Assembly: GCA_048213135.1 (NCBI GenBank)
Contig: PS015009.1
Coordinates: 2,232,001-2,296,000 of the forward strand
From: Reclinomonas americana ATCC 50394
Lineage: Eukaryota > Jakobida > Jakobea > Jakobida
DNA length: 64,000 nucleotides
Direction of reading: 5' to 3'
The translations under genes were made by a program, and so were the position numbers. This document shows, one piece after another, positions 8,918-18,262 of the stretch. Position 1 is the stretch's first letter, and the number at the start of each line of letters is the position of its first letter. The notes under the pieces were generated by a model that saw only the letters and a program-made list of their open reading frames with translations, searched no databases and was not told the DNA's origin.

Positions 8918-10219
8918 ATGTTCTATCACTTTTTTGAATGGCTTACAAAGGAGGGATTCAGTTTCCCCGGAAGTAACCTCTGGAAGTTCACAACTTTCCG
9001 GGTGTTACTGGCAATGCTGTTGTCGCTGGTGATAACAACGGTGTATGGTAAACGGCTCATCAACTTTTTACGCACCAAACAACTGGGAGAAAGTGTACGT
9101 GATCTTGGACTTGCAGGTGAACAACAGAAGAAGGGAACGCCAACCATGGGCGGTATCATCATCATACTGGCGATCATCATCCCTACTTTATTATTTGCCA
9201 ACCTCGAAAAAGTATACATCAGGCTGATGCTGCTTTGCACTGTTTGGCTGGGCGCTATTGGTTTTATTGATGACTATCTCAAGATCAGGTCCAAACGCAG
9301 GGCGCTGGCACAGGGAGCGGAATACAAAAAGAAAGACAGTGACGGTTTGGCCGGAAGATTTAAAATATTCGGGCAGGTGATGCTGGGTATTATCGTAGGC
9401 GCAACCCTGTACTTCAACCAGAGCGTAGTGGTGAAAAGAGAATTTACACCTGAAAAAGCGCCGGTATTCGGGCCAAAAGAAAAACAAACAAATGCGAAAA
9501 TAGATACTGTGATAATTGATTGTAAAGAGCACTATTATGTTTCCGTAAAAACGCCTATCACCACCATCCCTTTCGTGAAGTCACATGAGTTCAATTATGC
9601 TAAACTGCTGCCATTAGGCTGGAGGGACTTTACTTATATCCTGTACATCATCATCGTCATATTCATGGTAACAGCGGTCAGTAACGGCGCCAATATCACC
9701 GACGGTTTGGATGGCCTGGCGACGGGGGTCAGTGCGGTCATTGGTATCTGTTTGGGCATATTCGCCTATGTGAGTGGTAATATCAAATTCGCAGAGTACC
9801 TCAATATCATGTACATACCCAACCTGAGTGAACTGTCCATATTTATTGCGGCGTTTGTGGGGGCCTGTATTGGCTTCCTCTGGTACAATGCATACCCGGC
9901 GCAGGTGTTCATGGGAGACACGGGTAGCCTGGCACTGGGCGGTATCATCGCGGCGCTGGCCATTATCGTAAGAAAAGAATTACTCATACCTATTTTCTGT
10001 TTTGTATTCCTGGTAGAGAACCTGAGCGTAGTGATACAGGTGAGTTACTTCAAATACACGAAGCGAAAGTATGGTGAAGGCAGGCGTATCTTCCTGATGA
10101 GCCCGCTGCACCACCATTACCAGAAGAAAGGGTATCATGAAAGTAAAATAGCGGTCCGTTTCTGGATCGTGACCATATTAAGTGTAGTGATGGCTATTGT
10201 GACATTAAAACTGAGATAA
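8918..10219 (+). CDS. mraY: Phospho-MurNAc-pentapeptide transferase MraY
   Basis: This integral membrane enzyme of 433 residues makes lipid I from UDP-MurNAc-pentapeptide and undecaprenyl phosphate. Conserved blocks include [50 protein letters not shown] and the histidine triad [11 protein letters not shown]. It is about 70 residues longer than the E. coli enzyme because of an insertion near residues 170-225 between membrane helices (around [13 protein letters not shown]), which I recall as common in Bacteroidota MraY. A 158-bp gap follows before murD. Confidence 0.97.
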   Translation: MFYHFFEWLTKEGFSFPGSNLWKFTTFRVLLAMLLSLVITTVYGKRLINFLRTKQLGESVRDLGLAGEQQKKGTPTMGGIIIILAIIIPTLLFANLEKVYIRLMLLCTVWLGAIGFIDDYLKIRSKRRALAQGAEYKKKDSDGLAGRFKIFGQVMLGIIVGATLYFNQSVVVKREFTPEKAPVFGPKEKQTNAKIDTVIIDCKEHYYVSVKTPITTIPFVKSHEFNYAKLLPLGWRDFTYILYIIIVIFMVTAVSNGANITDGLDGLATGVSAVIGICLGIFAYVSGNIKFAEYLNIMYIPNLSELSIFIAAFVGACIGFLWYNAYPAQVFMGDTGSLALGGIIAALAIIVRKELLIPIFCFVFLVENLSVVIQVSYFKYTKRKYGEGRRIFLMSPLHHHYQKKGYHESKIAVRFWIVTILSVVMAIVTLKLR

Positions 10220-10377
10220 AGATTTTATTGGAAAACCCCAACCCGGAGCTGTCCAGAGCGGCAACGGTATTTTTTCAATCTGATCGCACCCTTGAAAGCC
10301 TGACCTGTTAAATTCTATGCTGTTGAAAAACCCTTTTTAATGTATCCCCTGGGGTGCATATTAACGATGATGTGATT
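10220..10377 (+). other. Spacer between mraY and murD
   Basis: This 158-bp gap is the longest within the cluster apart from none larger before ftsZ. A GTG at 10354 is in frame with murD but would add eight residues before the conserved N-terminus. A short palindrome ATCCCCTGGGGT lies at about 10344-10355. No clear promoter was found; an internal start site is possible but unsupported. Confidence 0.3.
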
Positions 10378-11718
10378 ATGAACAAAAAACTGGTCATACT
10401 GGGAGCAGGAGAAAGCGGGGTCGGAGCGGCCTTGCTGGGAAAACAGCGTGGGTATGATGTGTTTGTAAGCGATGGTGGAAAGATCGCGGATCACTATCGT
10501 TCGGAACTGCAGATCGCCGGAATTGATTTTGAGGAAGGACAACACAATGAAGAAAGAATACTGGAAGCGGATGAAGTAATGAAGAGCCCGGGTATACCCG
10601 AAAAGAACGAACTGGTGAAAAAGATAAGGAGTAAAGGCATAACGGTGATCAGTGAAATAGAGCTGGCCTATCGTTACAAAGGCAACAGCCGCATCATCGC
10701 GGTGACGGGCAGTAATGGTAAAACAACGACCACTTCGCTGATCTACCACATCTGCAAAACAGCGGAACTGGATTGCGCTATGGTAGGCAATATCGGCTAC
10801 TCGTTTGCCCGGCAGGTAGCTGCAGATCCAAAACCATTGTATGTGGCAGAGATCAGTTCTTTTCAATTGGATGATATCATCAGCTTCAGGCCCGATGTGG
10901 CGGTGCTGACGAACATCACGGAGGATCACCTGGACAGGTATGACTATAAGATCGAGAATTATATCAACAGCAAGTTCCGTATCGTGCTTAACCAGCAACC
11001 GGGAGATGTTTTCATCTATAACCTGGACGATGAAGTAACCGTACGATACATGCACAATTATCCCATTAAATCAACACTAGCACCATTAACCATGAGTAAA
11101 CAACTGCCACAGGGCGCCTATTTGCTGAACGCGAAGATGCACCTCAAATGGAAAAACGAAGAAATGCAGATGAGTATCGAAGATTTCGCGATAAAGGGAA
11201 AACACAATCAATATAACAGTATGGCTGCAAGTTTAGCATCTACAGCGGTAGATATCAGGAAAGAAAAAATAAGAGAGGCTTTGCAGACATTCGAGAGCCT
11301 GGAACACCGTATGGAGCCCGTGGCTACCATTAAGGGTGTTGAGTTCATCAATGACAGTAAAGCCACCAACGTGAACAGTACCTGGTTTGCGCTGGAAAGC
11401 ATGGAAGCCCCGGTGATACTCATACTCGGCGGTGTTGATAAAGGGAACGACTATTCTCTCATCAAAGAGCTGGTGAAAGAAAAAGTAAAAGCCATTGTAT
11501 GCATGGGGACCGATAACCGTAAGATACATGAAGCGTTCGGCGATACGGTGTCACTGATGGTGAATACCGAAAATGCACAGGATGCTGTTCAGGCGGCGTT
11601 CCATTTCGCCGCGAAAGGTGATGTGGTACTGCTGAGCCCGGCCTGTGCCAGCTTCGACCTTTTTAAGAATTATGAGGACAGGGGCAACCAGTTCAAACAG
11701 GCGGTGAAAAATTTATAA
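10378..11718 (+). CDS. murD: UDP-MurNAc-L-alanine:D-glutamate ligase MurD
   Basis: A 446-residue Mur ligase that adds D-glutamate to UDP-MurNAc-L-Ala. The N-terminal Rossmann segment is MNKKLVILGAGESGVGAALL, the ATP loop GSNGKTTTTSL, and the later blocks NITEDHLDRY, KGKHNQYNSMAA and HRMEPV follow the family order. I chose ATG at 10378 because it places the dinucleotide-type glycine loop at the usual distance from the start. ftsW follows 20 bp after the stop. Confidence 0.96.
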   Translation: MNKKLVILGAGESGVGAALLGKQRGYDVFVSDGGKIADHYRSELQIAGIDFEEGQHNEERILEADEVMKSPGIPEKNELVKKIRSKGITVISEIELAYRYKGNSRIIAVTGSNGKTTTTSLIYHICKTAELDCAMVGNIGYSFARQVAADPKPLYVAEISSFQLDDIISFRPDVAVLTNITEDHLDRYDYKIENYINSKFRIVLNQQPGDVFIYNLDDEVTVRYMHNYPIKSTLAPLTMSKQLPQGAYLLNAKMHLKWKNEEMQMSIEDFAIKGKHNQYNSMAASLASTAVDIRKEKIREALQTFESLEHRMEPVATIKGVEFINDSKATNVNSTWFALESMEAPVILILGGVDKGNDYSLIKELVKEKVKAIVCMGTDNRKIHEAFGDTVSLMVNTENAQDAVQAAFHFAAKGDVVLLSPACASFDLFKNYEDRGNQFKQAVKNL

Positions 11719-11738
11719 TAAGTCGTACAGGAAAGTAT

Positions 11739-13010
11739 ATGAGCGAACCACTCAATATCAGGCAGCTGTTTACACCCAACATCAGTAGTATGGGTGGCAA
11801 CCTGGTCAATAAGACCCGGGGTGACCGTGTTATATGGGGCATCGTGGTGATATTGACACTGATCAGCCTGCTCGTGGTATACAGCAGTACCGGTTCACTC
11901 GCTTATAAATACAGTAAAAGCACAGAGAGCTACCTGTTCAAACAGTTTGCTTTCATCATACTCGGTGTACTCATCATCTATTTTGCGCACCGCGTTAATT
12001 ATACCCTGTATTCAAGAATGGCGAAGATCCTGTTCTTTATTTCCATTCCATTATTGCTGTACACCTTATTTTTTGGTGTGCAACTGAATGCAGGAAGCCG
12101 CTGGATCAAACTGCCGGTGATCAACATGACTTTCCAGACTTCCGATCTCGCGAAACTGGCCCTGTTCATGTACCTGAGCCGCCAGTTGAGCCGCAAACAA
12201 CAGGTGATCAAGGATTTTAAAAAAGGATTCCTGCCCATCATCACACCGGTAGCGGTGATCTGCCTGCTCATTGCGCCGGCGAACCTGTCTACCGCGTTGC
12301 TTATTGGCGCCACCAGTTTGATGCTGATGTTCATCGGGCGGGTAAGTACAAAACATATACTCATCACGGTTGGCATTGCCGCCATACCGGTGGTCATGCT
12401 GTTTTCAGTGGCCATGAGTACTTATGATAAAAAAGAACAAAAGGCTAAAGACCTGCCGGCGGTATTTTCTGTTGGCCGTATGCCTACCTGGATCAGCCGT
12501 ATTCAAACCTTCCTCTACAGCAGTAAGGATGATGACAATGAAAAACTGTACCAGGGTAACCAGGCCAAGATAGCAGTAGCCAAAGGCGGATGGCTGGGTA
12601 AAGGTCCGGGTAACAGTGAGCAGCGTAATTTTCTGCCACATAGTTACAGTGATTTTATCTATGCCATCATCATCGAAGAGTACGGATTTGTGGGAGCCGC
12701 ATTCATGGTATTTATTTATTTGTTGTTCCTGCACCGTTGCATACGATTGTACCGGAAGTGTCCCTTTGCCTTTGGTGCCTTCCTGGCGCTGGCACTGAGT
12801 TTCACACTGGTGATACAGGCGCTGGCCAATATGGGTGTGGCGGTAGGTGCGTTCCCTAACACGGGTGTTACACTGCCACTGGTGAGTATGGGCGGAAGCA
12901 GTTTCCTTTTCACCTGTTTATCGATAGGTATCATACTCAGCGTGGCCCGCAACGTGGAACAACTGGAAGGAAAGGAAACAGAAGAAACGGTAGCAGCGAT
13001 TGAACAATAA
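11739..13010 (+). CDS. ftsW: Septal peptidoglycan polymerase FtsW
   Basis: A 423-residue SEDS-family protein that polymerises lipid II at the septum with FtsI. About ten membrane helices are visible. Family motifs include the first helix with SSTGSLAYKY, RWIKLP, and the conserved KIAVAKGGWLGKGPGNSEQ region followed by HSYSDFIYAIIIEEYG and the C-terminal NTGVTLPLVSMGGSS. The position between murD and murG supports FtsW over RodA. murG starts 3 bp after the stop. Confidence 0.95.
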   Translation: MSEPLNIRQLFTPNISSMGGNLVNKTRGDRVIWGIVVILTLISLLVVYSSTGSLAYKYSKSTESYLFKQFAFIILGVLIIYFAHRVNYTLYSRMAKILFFISIPLLLYTLFFGVQLNAGSRWIKLPVINMTFQTSDLAKLALFMYLSRQLSRKQQVIKDFKKGFLPIITPVAVICLLIAPANLSTALLIGATSLMLMFIGRVSTKHILITVGIAAIPVVMLFSVAMSTYDKKEQKAKDLPAVFSVGRMPTWISRIQTFLYSSKDDDNEKLYQGNQAKIAVAKGGWLGKGPGNSEQRNFLPHSYSDFIYAIIIEEYGFVGAAFMVFIYLLFLHRCIRLYRKCPFAFGAFLALALSFTLVIQALANMGVAVGAFPNTGVTLPLVSMGGSSFLFTCLSIGIILSVARNVEQLEGKETEETVAAIEQ

Positions 13011-13013
13011 TAT

Positions 13014-14105
13014 ATGGCACACAGGATCATCATAGCAGGAGGAGGTACAGGCGGGCACATTTTCCCGGCCGTGGCCATCGCCAATGCCATCCGGAAAATA
13101 GAACCGGGTACGGAGATACTGTTTGTAGGAGCGAAAGGAAAAATGGAAATGGAGAAAGTGCCGCAGGCGGGTTATGCGATCAAAGGCCTCGACATCGCCG
13201 GGTTGAACAGGAGTTCATTGATAAAGAATGTGGCGTTGCCCTATAAACTGCTGAAAAGTTTTTTACAGGTAAGGTCTATATTCAAATCATTCCGGCCCGA
13301 TGCGGTGATCGGTGTTGGAGGATACTCCAGCTTCCCTGTATTACGACTGGCACAGGCGAGAGGCATACCCACTTTCCTGCATGAAAGTAATTCGTTTGCA
13401 GGCAAGGCCAACATCATGCTGGGAAAAAAAGCGACGGCCATTTTTGTAGCGTCCGATGGTATGAATAAATTTTTCCCGGCGGCTAAGATTATACAAACCG
13501 GTAACCCGGTGAGGGAAAGCATCGCTCACAATACTGTTAGCCGGAAAGAAGGGATTGAGTTCTTTGGTTTGTCGGCTGGCAAAAAAACGATCCTGTCCAT
13601 CGGCGGCAGCCTGGGTGCCAAAAGCATCAACGAAGCGCTGGATAAACACCTCGATGAACTGGATAAGCACGACCTGCAGCTGATCTGGCAAACAGGCAAA
13701 CCCTATGCGGAAAAAGGAAAGCGGAGAGGAGAAGGGAAAGCCAATATATGGGTGGGCGATTTCATTACGAAAATGGAACAGGCTTATGCCGCGGCCGACA
13801 TCGTGATCAGCAGGAGCGGGGCCATGGCCATCGCCGAGTTGTGCGTGATGCAGAAACCGGTTGTATTTGTGCCTTATCCTCATGCAGCGGAAGATCATCA
13901 GACCGTGAATGCACAAAATTTAGTTAATAAAAATGCAGGTATAATGATAAAAGACAGCGAGGCGTTAGATAAGCTAATACCCGCCGCTGTTGCACTGGCC
14001 GGTAACCCGCAGCGGCAGGACGAGCTGAGGATCAACATCGGGAAGCTGGCGGTGGTGAATGCGGACGAGATCATTGCCAGGGAAATTTTGAACAAATTAT
14101 CGTGA
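13014..14105 (+). CDS. murG: UDP-GlcNAc:lipid I GlcNAc transferase MurG
   Basis: A 363-residue GT28 glycosyltransferase that converts lipid I to lipid II at the inner face of the membrane. Motifs seen: the N-terminal G-loop GGGTGGHIFPAVAIA, GVGGYSSFPV, HESNSFAGKAN, the second G-loop GGSLGAKSIN, and the donor-site SRSGAMAIAELCVMQKPVVFVPYP. The stop TGA overlaps the murC GTG start by four bases (GTGA). Confidence 0.97.
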   Translation: MAHRIIIAGGGTGGHIFPAVAIANAIRKIEPGTEILFVGAKGKMEMEKVPQAGYAIKGLDIAGLNRSSLIKNVALPYKLLKSFLQVRSIFKSFRPDAVIGVGGYSSFPVLRLAQARGIPTFLHESNSFAGKANIMLGKKATAIFVASDGMNKFFPAAKIIQTGNPVRESIAHNTVSRKEGIEFFGLSAGKKTILSIGGSLGAKSINEALDKHLDELDKHDLQLIWQTGKPYAEKGKRRGEGKANIWVGDFITKMEQAYAAADIVISRSGAMAIAELCVMQKPVVFVPYPHAAEDHQTVNAQNLVNKNAGIMIKDSEALDKLIPAAVALAGNPQRQDELRINIGKLAVVNADEIIAREILNKLS

Positions 14106-15457
14106 TCGATATACAGAACATACAAAGAATTTACTTCCTCGGCATCGGGGGCATCGGCATGAGTGCCCTTGCCCGCTATTTCAATGCCAGGGGAGTGAAA
14201 GTACAGGGGTACGATAAAACACCCACCATCCTCACCAGGCAACTGGAAGAGGAAGGCATCGCTGTGCATTACGAGGATAGTCTTGAACTGATCGATAAAG
14301 AAGCGCAACTGGTGGTGTATACTCCGGCCATTCCAAAAGATCACGCTGAACTGAATTACTACCGCGATAAGGGTTATACCGTGGTGAAACGCAGCGATGT
14401 GCTCGGTGCTATCACCAACAGTTCTTTCAACATCTGCGTAGCGGGAACACATGGCAAAACCACCACCAGTACCATGGTGGCACACATCCTCCGTCATACG
14501 GGTTATGGTTGCAATGCTTTCCTCGGAGGCATAGCCTCTAATTACAACAGTAATTTCTGGAGCAGCCCCAATAATGTATGCGTGGTGGAAGCCGATGAAT
14601 ACGACAGGAGTTTCTTGAAATTAAGTCCTGATGCGGCGATCATCACAGCCATGGACGCCGATCACCTCGACATTTACGGAACAGCGGAAAATGTACAGCA
14701 GGCATTCATCGACTTCTCTTCGAAAATAAAACCGGGCGGCTTGTTGCTGAGTAAACAAGGTCTGCCGGGTGATAAAGAACTTAAAGCGTCTGTTCATTAC
14801 CGCTATAATGTAGAAGACAGCACTGCCGATCTTTTTGCCGGTAATATCCGCATGGGTAATGGCAGCTATCTTTTTGATATCACTTCTCCTTATGGCGAAT
14901 TGAAAGATGTGGAGCTGCATATGGGAGGGAAGCACAATATTGAGAATGCGGTGGCTGCTATCGGAATTGCGCTGCACCTGTCTATTGACAAAGAAAAGAT
15001 CAGGGCTGCTGTTGCGGATTTTCGTGGTGTGAAAAGAAGGTTTGAATACATCATCAAGAATGATAAACATGTTTTTATTGATGATTATGCGCATCATCCG
15101 CAGGAACTGTCGGCCCTGCTTTCCGGTGCCAGGGGCTTGTTCCCGGGGAAGAAATGCACGGTACTGTTTCAGCCGCACCTGTATACCCGGACGAGGGATT
15201 TTGCAGATGGCTTCGCGGAAAGTCTCGACCTCGCCGACCAGGTGATCCTGATGCCCATCTACCCGGCAAGGGAATTACCCATTGAAGGGGTGACGAGTGA
15301 AATGATTTTGGGAAAGATGAAAGTGGCGGATAAAAAAGTATTGAACAGGGAAGCGCTGCTGCAATGGGTGAAAGATAATGAAACAGAATTACTCATCGTT
15401 GCCGGCGCAGGCGATATCGATACGCTTGTTGAACCGGTAAAAAAAATATTGGAATAA
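14102..15457 (+). CDS. murC: UDP-MurNAc:L-alanine ligase MurC
   Basis: A 451-residue Mur ligase that adds the first stem residue, L-alanine, to UDP-MurNAc. The N-terminal loop YFLGIGGIGMSALARYF, the ATP loop AGTHGKTTTSTM, EADEYDRSFL, DADHLDIY and the C-terminal DDYAHHPQEL are all present. The start is a GTG overlapping the murG stop; the next ATG lies inside the conserved N-terminal loop and would truncate it. ftsQ follows after 12 bp. Confidence 0.97.
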   Translation: MIDIQNIQRIYFLGIGGIGMSALARYFNARGVKVQGYDKTPTILTRQLEEEGIAVHYEDSLELIDKEAQLVVYTPAIPKDHAELNYYRDKGYTVVKRSDVLGAITNSSFNICVAGTHGKTTTSTMVAHILRHTGYGCNAFLGGIASNYNSNFWSSPNNVCVVEADEYDRSFLKLSPDAAIITAMDADHLDIYGTAENVQQAFIDFSSKIKPGGLLLSKQGLPGDKELKASVHYRYNVEDSTADLFAGNIRMGNGSYLFDITSPYGELKDVELHMGGKHNIENAVAAIGIALHLSIDKEKIRAAVADFRGVKRRFEYIIKNDKHVFIDDYAHHPQELSALLSGARGLFPGKKCTVLFQPHLYTRTRDFADGFAESLDLADQVILMPIYPARELPIEGVTSEMILGKMKVADKKVLNREALLQWVKDNETELLIVAGAGDIDTLVEPVKKILE

Positions 15458-15469
15458 ACTTTTCGTAAA

Positions 15470-16702
15470 GTGTCAGAAAAAAAACGATACAGCATTAAAC
15501 AGGTACTGTCCGCGTTGCTTTGGATAAGCATCGGAACGGCTACGGCTGTATTGCTGGTGGCGGCCATACGGAAAGACGAGTCGAGGCTTTGTAAAGAAGT
15601 GGTGCCCGATATTGAAGGCGCCAGTAATAATTTCTTTGTAGATAAGAACGATATCATTAATACCATTACTGTTATAGCCGGTCGTAACCCCGTTGGCAAA
15701 CCCACCGGGTCTTTCGACCTGGCAACGATGGAAAAACAACTGGAGAAGAATGTTTGGGTAAAAGATGCCGAATTGTTCTTTGACAACAATGCCGTGCTGC
15801 AGGTAAAAGTGCATGAAAGGGAGCCGGTGGCAAGGGTATTCAGTGCCGCGGGAACAACGTTTTATATCGATAATGACATATCGGTATTGCCGCTCAGCGA
15901 GAAATTCTCGGCCCGCCTGCCGGTGTTCACGAATTTTCCTTCAACAGGAAACAGGCTGACAAAAGCCGACAGCAGCCTGCTTCACGACATCAGGAACATA
16001 AGCCTGGCGATCCAGGAAGACAGTTTCTATATGGCGCTGGTGGAACAAGTGGATATAACACCGCAGCGCAATTTTGAAATGATACCGAAGATCGGTAACC
16101 AGGTAATTGTATTTGGTGACGGTAGTGATTATGCCGCCAAACTCGACAAGCTGAAACTCTTTTACAGGGAAGTGATGCCTAAAGCCGGATGGAATATGTA
16201 CAGCCAGGTGAACGTGCAATACAAAGGACAGGTGGTGGCCAAACGTAAAGATGCGGCGGATGTCAGCGCCGATTCGCTTCGGACATTGCAGATGCTGCAG
16301 GTGATCGCCGACCGGGCCAAGCAACTGGCAGATGATTCTTTATCTGTTATTGCACCCGACAACGAACGCAACACAGTTGACAGTACCATGATCCAGCAAT
16401 CCTTCCAGCGTGATGATGAAAGTGAGAACGGTTTTATTGCACCGGCAGAAGACAAGCCAACGGCAAAGCCGGCAACGGTTCAGCCGGTTGTGCCAGCGCC
16501 TGCCAAACCAACGGTTCCTGTAAACAACAAACCGGTAAATGCAAAACCAACAAACAATAAACCGGTAACCGCTAAACCATCTAACGGAAAGCCCGTAGTT
16601 GCTAAGCCGCCTAATGGTAAACCGGAGAATGGCAAACTGGCAAATGGCAAACCAGTCAATGATAAGCCTAAAGCTGCAATGCCAAAAAGAAATGACTATT
16701 AA
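15470..16702 (+). CDS. ftsQ: Cell division protein FtsQ with long repetitive C-terminal tail
   Basis: A 410-residue FtsQ/DivIB-type protein between murC and ftsA. It has a short cytoplasmic N-terminus, one membrane helix (ALLWISIGTATAVLLVAAI, about 13-31), a POTRA-like region and a beta domain (KQLEKNVWVKDAELFFDNN; VQVKVHEREPVARVF-like). From about residue 325 the protein ends in a low-complexity tail of Lys, Pro, Asn, Gly and Val built on a repeat like NGKPV(N/V)AKP, about 85 residues long. Such a tail is not part of the canonical family. The start is GTG at 15470, followed closely by a run of eight A that stays in frame. Confidence 0.88.
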   Translation: MSEKKRYSIKQVLSALLWISIGTATAVLLVAAIRKDESRLCKEVVPDIEGASNNFFVDKNDIINTITVIAGRNPVGKPTGSFDLATMEKQLEKNVWVKDAELFFDNNAVLQVKVHEREPVARVFSAAGTTFYIDNDISVLPLSEKFSARLPVFTNFPSTGNRLTKADSSLLHDIRNISLAIQEDSFYMALVEQVDITPQRNFEMIPKIGNQVIVFGDGSDYAAKLDKLKLFYREVMPKAGWNMYSQVNVQYKGQVVAKRKDAADVSADSLRTLQMLQVIADRAKQLADDSLSVIAPDNERNTVDSTMIQQSFQRDDESENGFIAPAEDKPTAKPATVQPVVPAPAKPTVPVNNKPVNAKPTNNKPVTAKPSNGKPVVAKPPNGKPENGKLANGKPVNDKPKAAMPKRNDY

Positions 16703-16758
16703 AACACAAACACACAATAAATAAAACACACACACAAACAAACACAAAACACAAGTCT
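16703..16758 (+). other. A/C-rich spacer before ftsA
   Basis: The 56 bp between ftsQ and ftsA consist almost only of A and C with scattered T (CACACAAACAAACACAAAACAC-type runs). The + strand transcript would be unstructured and nearly G-free, which may keep the ftsA ribosome entry site open in a phylum that does not rely on Shine-Dalgarno pairing. That role is inference. Confidence 0.5.
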
Positions 16759-18126
16759 ATGAATCACGAAAATCCCATCATCGTAGGCCTGGACATCGGC
16801 ACCACCAAGATTGCTGCCATAGCCGGGCGTAAGAACGAGTACGGCAAGCTGGAGATACTGGGCTTTGGCCGTGCCAACAGCAATGGTGTGCAGCATGGCA
16901 TGGTGCTCAACATTGACCAGACTATCAAAGCCATTGAAATGGCGCTGAAGAACTGCTACGACTCCAATCCTAACCTGGAAATTGGCGAAGTGTACGTGGG
17001 CATTGCAGGGCATCACATCAAGAGCCTGCAAACCCGCGGTGACATTGTACGCCAGGCAACGGAAGACGAGATCAGGCAGGAAGAGATCGACCGACTCGTA
17101 GCCGATCAGTACCGAACGTATATTCCCGCCGGCGACCAGATCATTGATGTAATACCGCAGGAATTTACGGTAGATAATTTCCAGAACATCCCCAACCCCA
17201 TCGGGTACAGCGGTGTAAAAGTGGGCGCTAACTTCCACATCATCACCGGCGATAAAAATGCCATCCGCAACATCAACCGCAGCGTTGAGAAAGCAGGATT
17301 GAAAACAAAAGACCTGGTATTGCAGCCACTGGCTTCAGCAGCGGCCGTTATGTGCGACCAGGACCTGGAAGCAGGCGTGGCCATTGTTGATATCGGCGGT
17401 GGTACAACAGATTTGGCCGTTTTTTATGAAGGCATACTGAAACATACCGCGGTAATTCCATTCGGTGGAGAGAACATTACCAACGACATCAAAACAGGAC
17501 TGGGTGTACTGAAAACACAGGCCGAGCAAATGAAAGTTCAGTTTGGTGGTGCCCTGTCTGATGAAGCCAAGTCCAATGCCTTCATCACCATCCCCGGTCT
17601 GAGGGGCATGGCTCCCAAAGAAATTTCCGTGAAAAACCTCGCGGCCATCATACAGGCACGCATGAGCGAGATCATGGATTTTGTGACCTATCACCTGAAA
17701 CAGGTAGGGCTCGATACCCGCATGCTGAATGGCGGTATCATCCTCACCGGTGGTGGCTCACAACTCAAACACCTGATACAGCTGACCGAATACGTAACCG
17801 GCCTAAATGCAAGGATCGGTTATCCTAACGAGCACCTGGCGGCAGGCCACATCGACGAACTGGCCAAGCCTATGTACAGCACCTGTATCGGTTTAATATT
17901 GAAAGGATACAACGATTACGAGAATAATAACAAACAGTTCGAAGAGAGCTTCAGGAGAGTGTCTATTCCTGAAAACCTGCAACAGCAGCAACCTGTAGAG
18001 GAGACGCTGGATGTGGAGGAACCCGTAGTGAAAATGAAACAGCGCAAATCGCTGAAGAATTTTATGGACGGTTTCAAGAACGGGCTCATCGACCTGTTCA
18101 AAGAAGAAGAAGACGCGAAATTATAA
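16759..18126 (+). CDS. ftsA: Cell division protein FtsA
   Basis: A 455-residue actin-like ATPase that anchors FtsZ to the membrane. The phosphate-1 loop is VGLDIGTTKIAAIAG, phosphate-2 is VAIVDIGGGTTDLAVF, and the adenosine motif is GGIILTGGGSQLKHL. The SHS2/1C domain lies in between. The C-terminus KNFMDGFKNGLIDLFKE can form an amphipathic helix, the expected membrane-targeting sequence. ftsZ follows after 136 bp. Confidence 0.96.
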   Translation: MNHENPIIVGLDIGTTKIAAIAGRKNEYGKLEILGFGRANSNGVQHGMVLNIDQTIKAIEMALKNCYDSNPNLEIGEVYVGIAGHHIKSLQTRGDIVRQATEDEIRQEEIDRLVADQYRTYIPAGDQIIDVIPQEFTVDNFQNIPNPIGYSGVKVGANFHIITGDKNAIRNINRSVEKAGLKTKDLVLQPLASAAAVMCDQDLEAGVAIVDIGGGTTDLAVFYEGILKHTAVIPFGGENITNDIKTGLGVLKTQAEQMKVQFGGALSDEAKSNAFITIPGLRGMAPKEISVKNLAAIIQARMSEIMDFVTYHLKQVGLDTRMLNGGIILTGGGSQLKHLIQLTEYVTGLNARIGYPNEHLAAGHIDELAKPMYSTCIGLILKGYNDYENNNKQFEESFRRVSIPENLQQQQPVEETLDVEEPVVKMKQRKSLKNFMDGFKNGLIDLFKEEEDAKL

Positions 18127-18262
18127 TAACAGTATCACCTGTTGAACTTACTAACCCATTAACAGGTGCATGACCCGGCGGTGATTGACCAGTTGCATGT
18201 ACCAATTTTCCATCTTCCGTTCGTTCCCCTAACAGAACGGCGGAAGCCAAAAAACAAAAGCT
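18127..18262 (+). promoter_or_regulatory. ftsA-ftsZ intergenic region with two inverted repeats
   Basis: Two potential stem-loops precede ftsZ. The first pairs CACCTGTT (18136-18143) with AACAGGTG (18161-18168), a perfect 8-bp stem with a 17-nt loop. The second pairs CTTCCG..TCGTTC (from 18214) with GAACG.CGGAAG (to 18246), with one bulge or mismatch and a loop of about 8 nt, ending 16 bp before the ftsZ ATG. They could act on transcript stability, translation or protein binding; no promoter consensus was seen. Confidence 0.4.
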
